NCBI GenBank assembly: GCA_039934875.1
Contig: JBDTLH010000020.1
Location: 1 to 6,441, forward strand
Direction of reading: 5' to 3'
DNA: 6,441 bases
DNA from: JBDTLH01 sp039934875
GTDB taxonomy: Bacteria; Acidobacteriota; Terriglobia; Terriglobales; Acidobacteriaceae
Under the pieces are notes generated by a model. The model saw nothing but the letters and a program-made list of their open reading frames with translations. It did not search any database and was not told the DNA's origin. Made by a program: the position numbers and the translations under genes. Below, one piece after another: positions 5,336-6,441 of the stretch (its first letter is position 1; every line of letters starts with the position of its first letter).

Positions 5336-6028
5336 ATGCAAACGGCGCTGGTTGCGGAGCGGCGGGAAGAGTGCCTGGGCGCGGACCTGGCGAAGATCGG
5401 ACGCTGGCTCCATGCGCTGGGATTCGCTCCGGCCACTGCGGGAAATCTCTCCCTGCGGCTTGACCAGGAGCGCATTCTGGCGACCCCGACCGGTTGCAGC
5501 AAGCGGCTGCTGAAGGGCCGCGACATGGTGACTGTCGATCTGATGGGCAGACAGTTGAGCGGCACTCGCGGCGTGACCAGCGAAATCGGGATGCATCTGG
5601 CGGTATATCAAATGCGCGATGATGTGAATGCGATCGTGCACGCTCACCCGCCGGTAGCGACGGCGTTCGCGTCCTCGGGGCTGGCGCTCGATGAGCCGTT
5701 GTGCGCGGAGATTTTGATGACCTTGGGCAAGGTCCCGCTGGCGCCCTACGCCACAACCGGAACGACAGCGGTGGCGGAGAGCCTGGCGCCTTTGATTCCA
5801 GATCACGACGCCATCCTCCTGGCAAATCACGGCGTAGTAACTTATGGACGCGATTTGATGGAGGCCTACCTGCGCATGGAGGCGGTGGAGCACTTCGCGC
5901 AGGTAGCGCTGGCGGTACGACAGATCGGGTCCCCGCAACCCTTGGGGAGGCAGGAGATTATGGCGCTGCATACCGCCAAGGTCAAATACCTGCGGCAGGG
6001 AACGGCGCTGGCTGCGGCATTGGATTGA
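5336..6028 (+). CDS. Class II aldolase/adducin family protein (L-fuculose-phosphate aldolase-like)
   Basis: The product is 230 residues, close to the 215 of E. coli FucA, a zinc aldolase that cleaves L-fuculose 1-phosphate to dihydroxyacetone phosphate and lactaldehyde. Family marks are T-A-G-N-L-S (34-39), T-P-T-G (50-53), T-S-E with the likely catalytic Glu83, H-A-H-P (102-105), A-P-Y-A-T-T-G-T (136-143) and L-A-N-H-G (162-166). Glu83 and metal ligands His102, His104 and His165 are spaced exactly as Glu73, His92, His94 and His155 of FucA, a constant shift of 10. In a hand alignment, Tyr113 of FucA, an active-site tyrosine, corresponds to Cys123 here, so the substrate may not be fuculose phosphate. 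Sugar-phosphate aldolase, decarboxylase or dehydratase members of the superfamily remain possible. It is probably a soluble cytoplasmic tetramer, as is usual for the family. The next gene starts 58 bases downstream, so co-transcription is plausible. Confidence 0.88.
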   Translation: MQTALVAERREECLGADLAKIGRWLHALGFAPATAGNLSLRLDQERILATPTGCSKRLLKGRDMVTVDLMGRQLSGTRGVTSEIGMHLAVYQMRDDVNAIVHAHPPVATAFASSGLALDEPLCAEILMTLGKVPLAPYATTGTTAVAESLAPLIPDHDAILLANHGVVTYGRDLMEAYLRMEAVEHFAQVALAVRQIGSPQPLGRQEIMALHTAKVKYLRQGTALAAALD

Positions 6029-6086
6029 TATTTCGCGGCTGCAGCCAGCATTGGCGATTGTCCGCATCTAAGCAGCAGGAGAGATT

Positions 6087-6441
6087 TTGCCATATTCGTT
6101 CAGCTTCCTGTCCCTATTTGTCTTTGCTCTAGCGAGCAAGTGGTTTCATTGGCTGATCAGCTTTGGCTCCTTCGGCCTGGTCGGACTGGGGATACTGGAT
6201 GCGTCGGTGGTGCCGCTGCCGGGGAGCCTGGACCTGCTCACGATCATTCTGTCGGCGAACAAGCACGAATTCTGGCTGCTGTATGCCGCGGCCGCATGGG
6301 TCGGTTCCGTCGGCGGCGGCTTCATGACATATGAACTGGGGCGCAAAGGCGGCAAAGAGCTGCTGGAGAAGAAGGTCCCCAAGAAGCAATTGGAGCGGGT
6401 CTATAAATGGATGGAGGCCCACAGCTCGCTGACCCTGTTCA
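6087..6441 (+). CDS. DedA/VTT-domain membrane protein, N-terminal part (cut by window end)
   Basis: The frame opens with TTG at 6087, 5 bases after AGGAG (6077-6081) within AGGAGAG. A stop at 6069-6071 limits the start upstream, and no in-frame ATG occurs before residue 80, so TTG is well supported. The 118 visible residues show a hydrophobic N-terminus, G-L-V-G-L-G-I-L-D-A-S-V-V-P-L-P-G (30-46), a hydrophobic stretch with W-V-G-S-V-G-G-G (71-78), and Y-E-L-G-R-K-G-G (82-89) followed by a Lys/Glu-rich amphipathic segment. The P-L-P-G re-entrant loop and the Y..GR..G motif are typical of the DedA (SNARE-associated/VTT) family. These are inner-membrane proteins, some of which flip phospholipids or undecaprenyl phosphate. 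The C-terminal half lies beyond the window. The exact subgroup and substrate are unknown. Confidence 0.8.
   Translation, partial: MPYSFSFLSLFVFALASKWFHWLISFGSFGLVGLGILDASVVPLPGSLDLLTIILSANKHEFWLLYAAAAWVGSVGGGFMTYELGRKGGKELLEKKVPKKQLERVYKWMEAHSSLTLF

Noticed and set aside
6037..6046. GGCTGCAGCC palindrome between the aldolase and DedA-like genes
   Set aside because: It has no loop and no T-tract, and is a common short GC palindrome.
1..6441. CRISPR array, tRNA, rRNA or phage genes
   Set aside because: No regularly spaced repeats, cloverleaf, rRNA-like sequence or phage proteins were seen. The repeats at 242-393 are too few and too irregular for CRISPR.

Overview
This is a GC-rich bacterial window that looks like ordinary chromosome, with all genes on the + strand. 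The best guess for the source is an Acidobacteriota (Terriglobia-type) genome or metagenome contig. That rests on the overall style of the SecA, DedA-like and TolC-like proteins and of the IS481-type transposase tail. It is inference; no marker here settles it.

Layout. Positions 1-117 hold the C-terminal tail of an IS481-type transposase cut by the window edge. Positions 118-449 contain no convincing gene but carry a perfect hairpin, three GCGCC(TTC/TCC)GGCG(C) mini-hairpins with a repeated 12-mer, and a tandem pair of about 24 bp. A TolC-family outer-membrane efflux protein follows (GTG 450 to 1739). After a structured 146-bp spacer comes secA (1886-4975), the preprotein translocase motor ATPase. 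Its reading frame is interrupted by one in-frame TAA at 2387-2389, and an in-frame ATG follows 3 nt later. A strong intrinsic terminator (4987-5026) closes secA. A noncoding spacer with a second, weaker terminator-like hairpin leads to a class II aldolase (5336-6028). 58 nt further on, a DedA/VTT-domain membrane protein begins (TTG 6087) and runs off the window end.

How the genes relate. SecA drives Sec-dependent export, and a TolC-like protein with a signal peptide would be a Sec client, but nothing shows the two are co-regulated. The aldolase and the DedA-like gene are close enough to be co-transcribed. No transporter partner of the TolC-like protein lies in the window.

The most notable feature is the secA interruption. 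The stop replaces the residue after the NDYLAKRDA motif of NBD1 and separates Walker A from Walker B. Everything on both sides is intact and in the same frame. Because secA is essential, the likely explanations are a sequencing or assembly error, a very recent nonsense mutation covered by another copy, or stop readthrough or translation of two chains. I see no clearly undescribed multi-gene system here.
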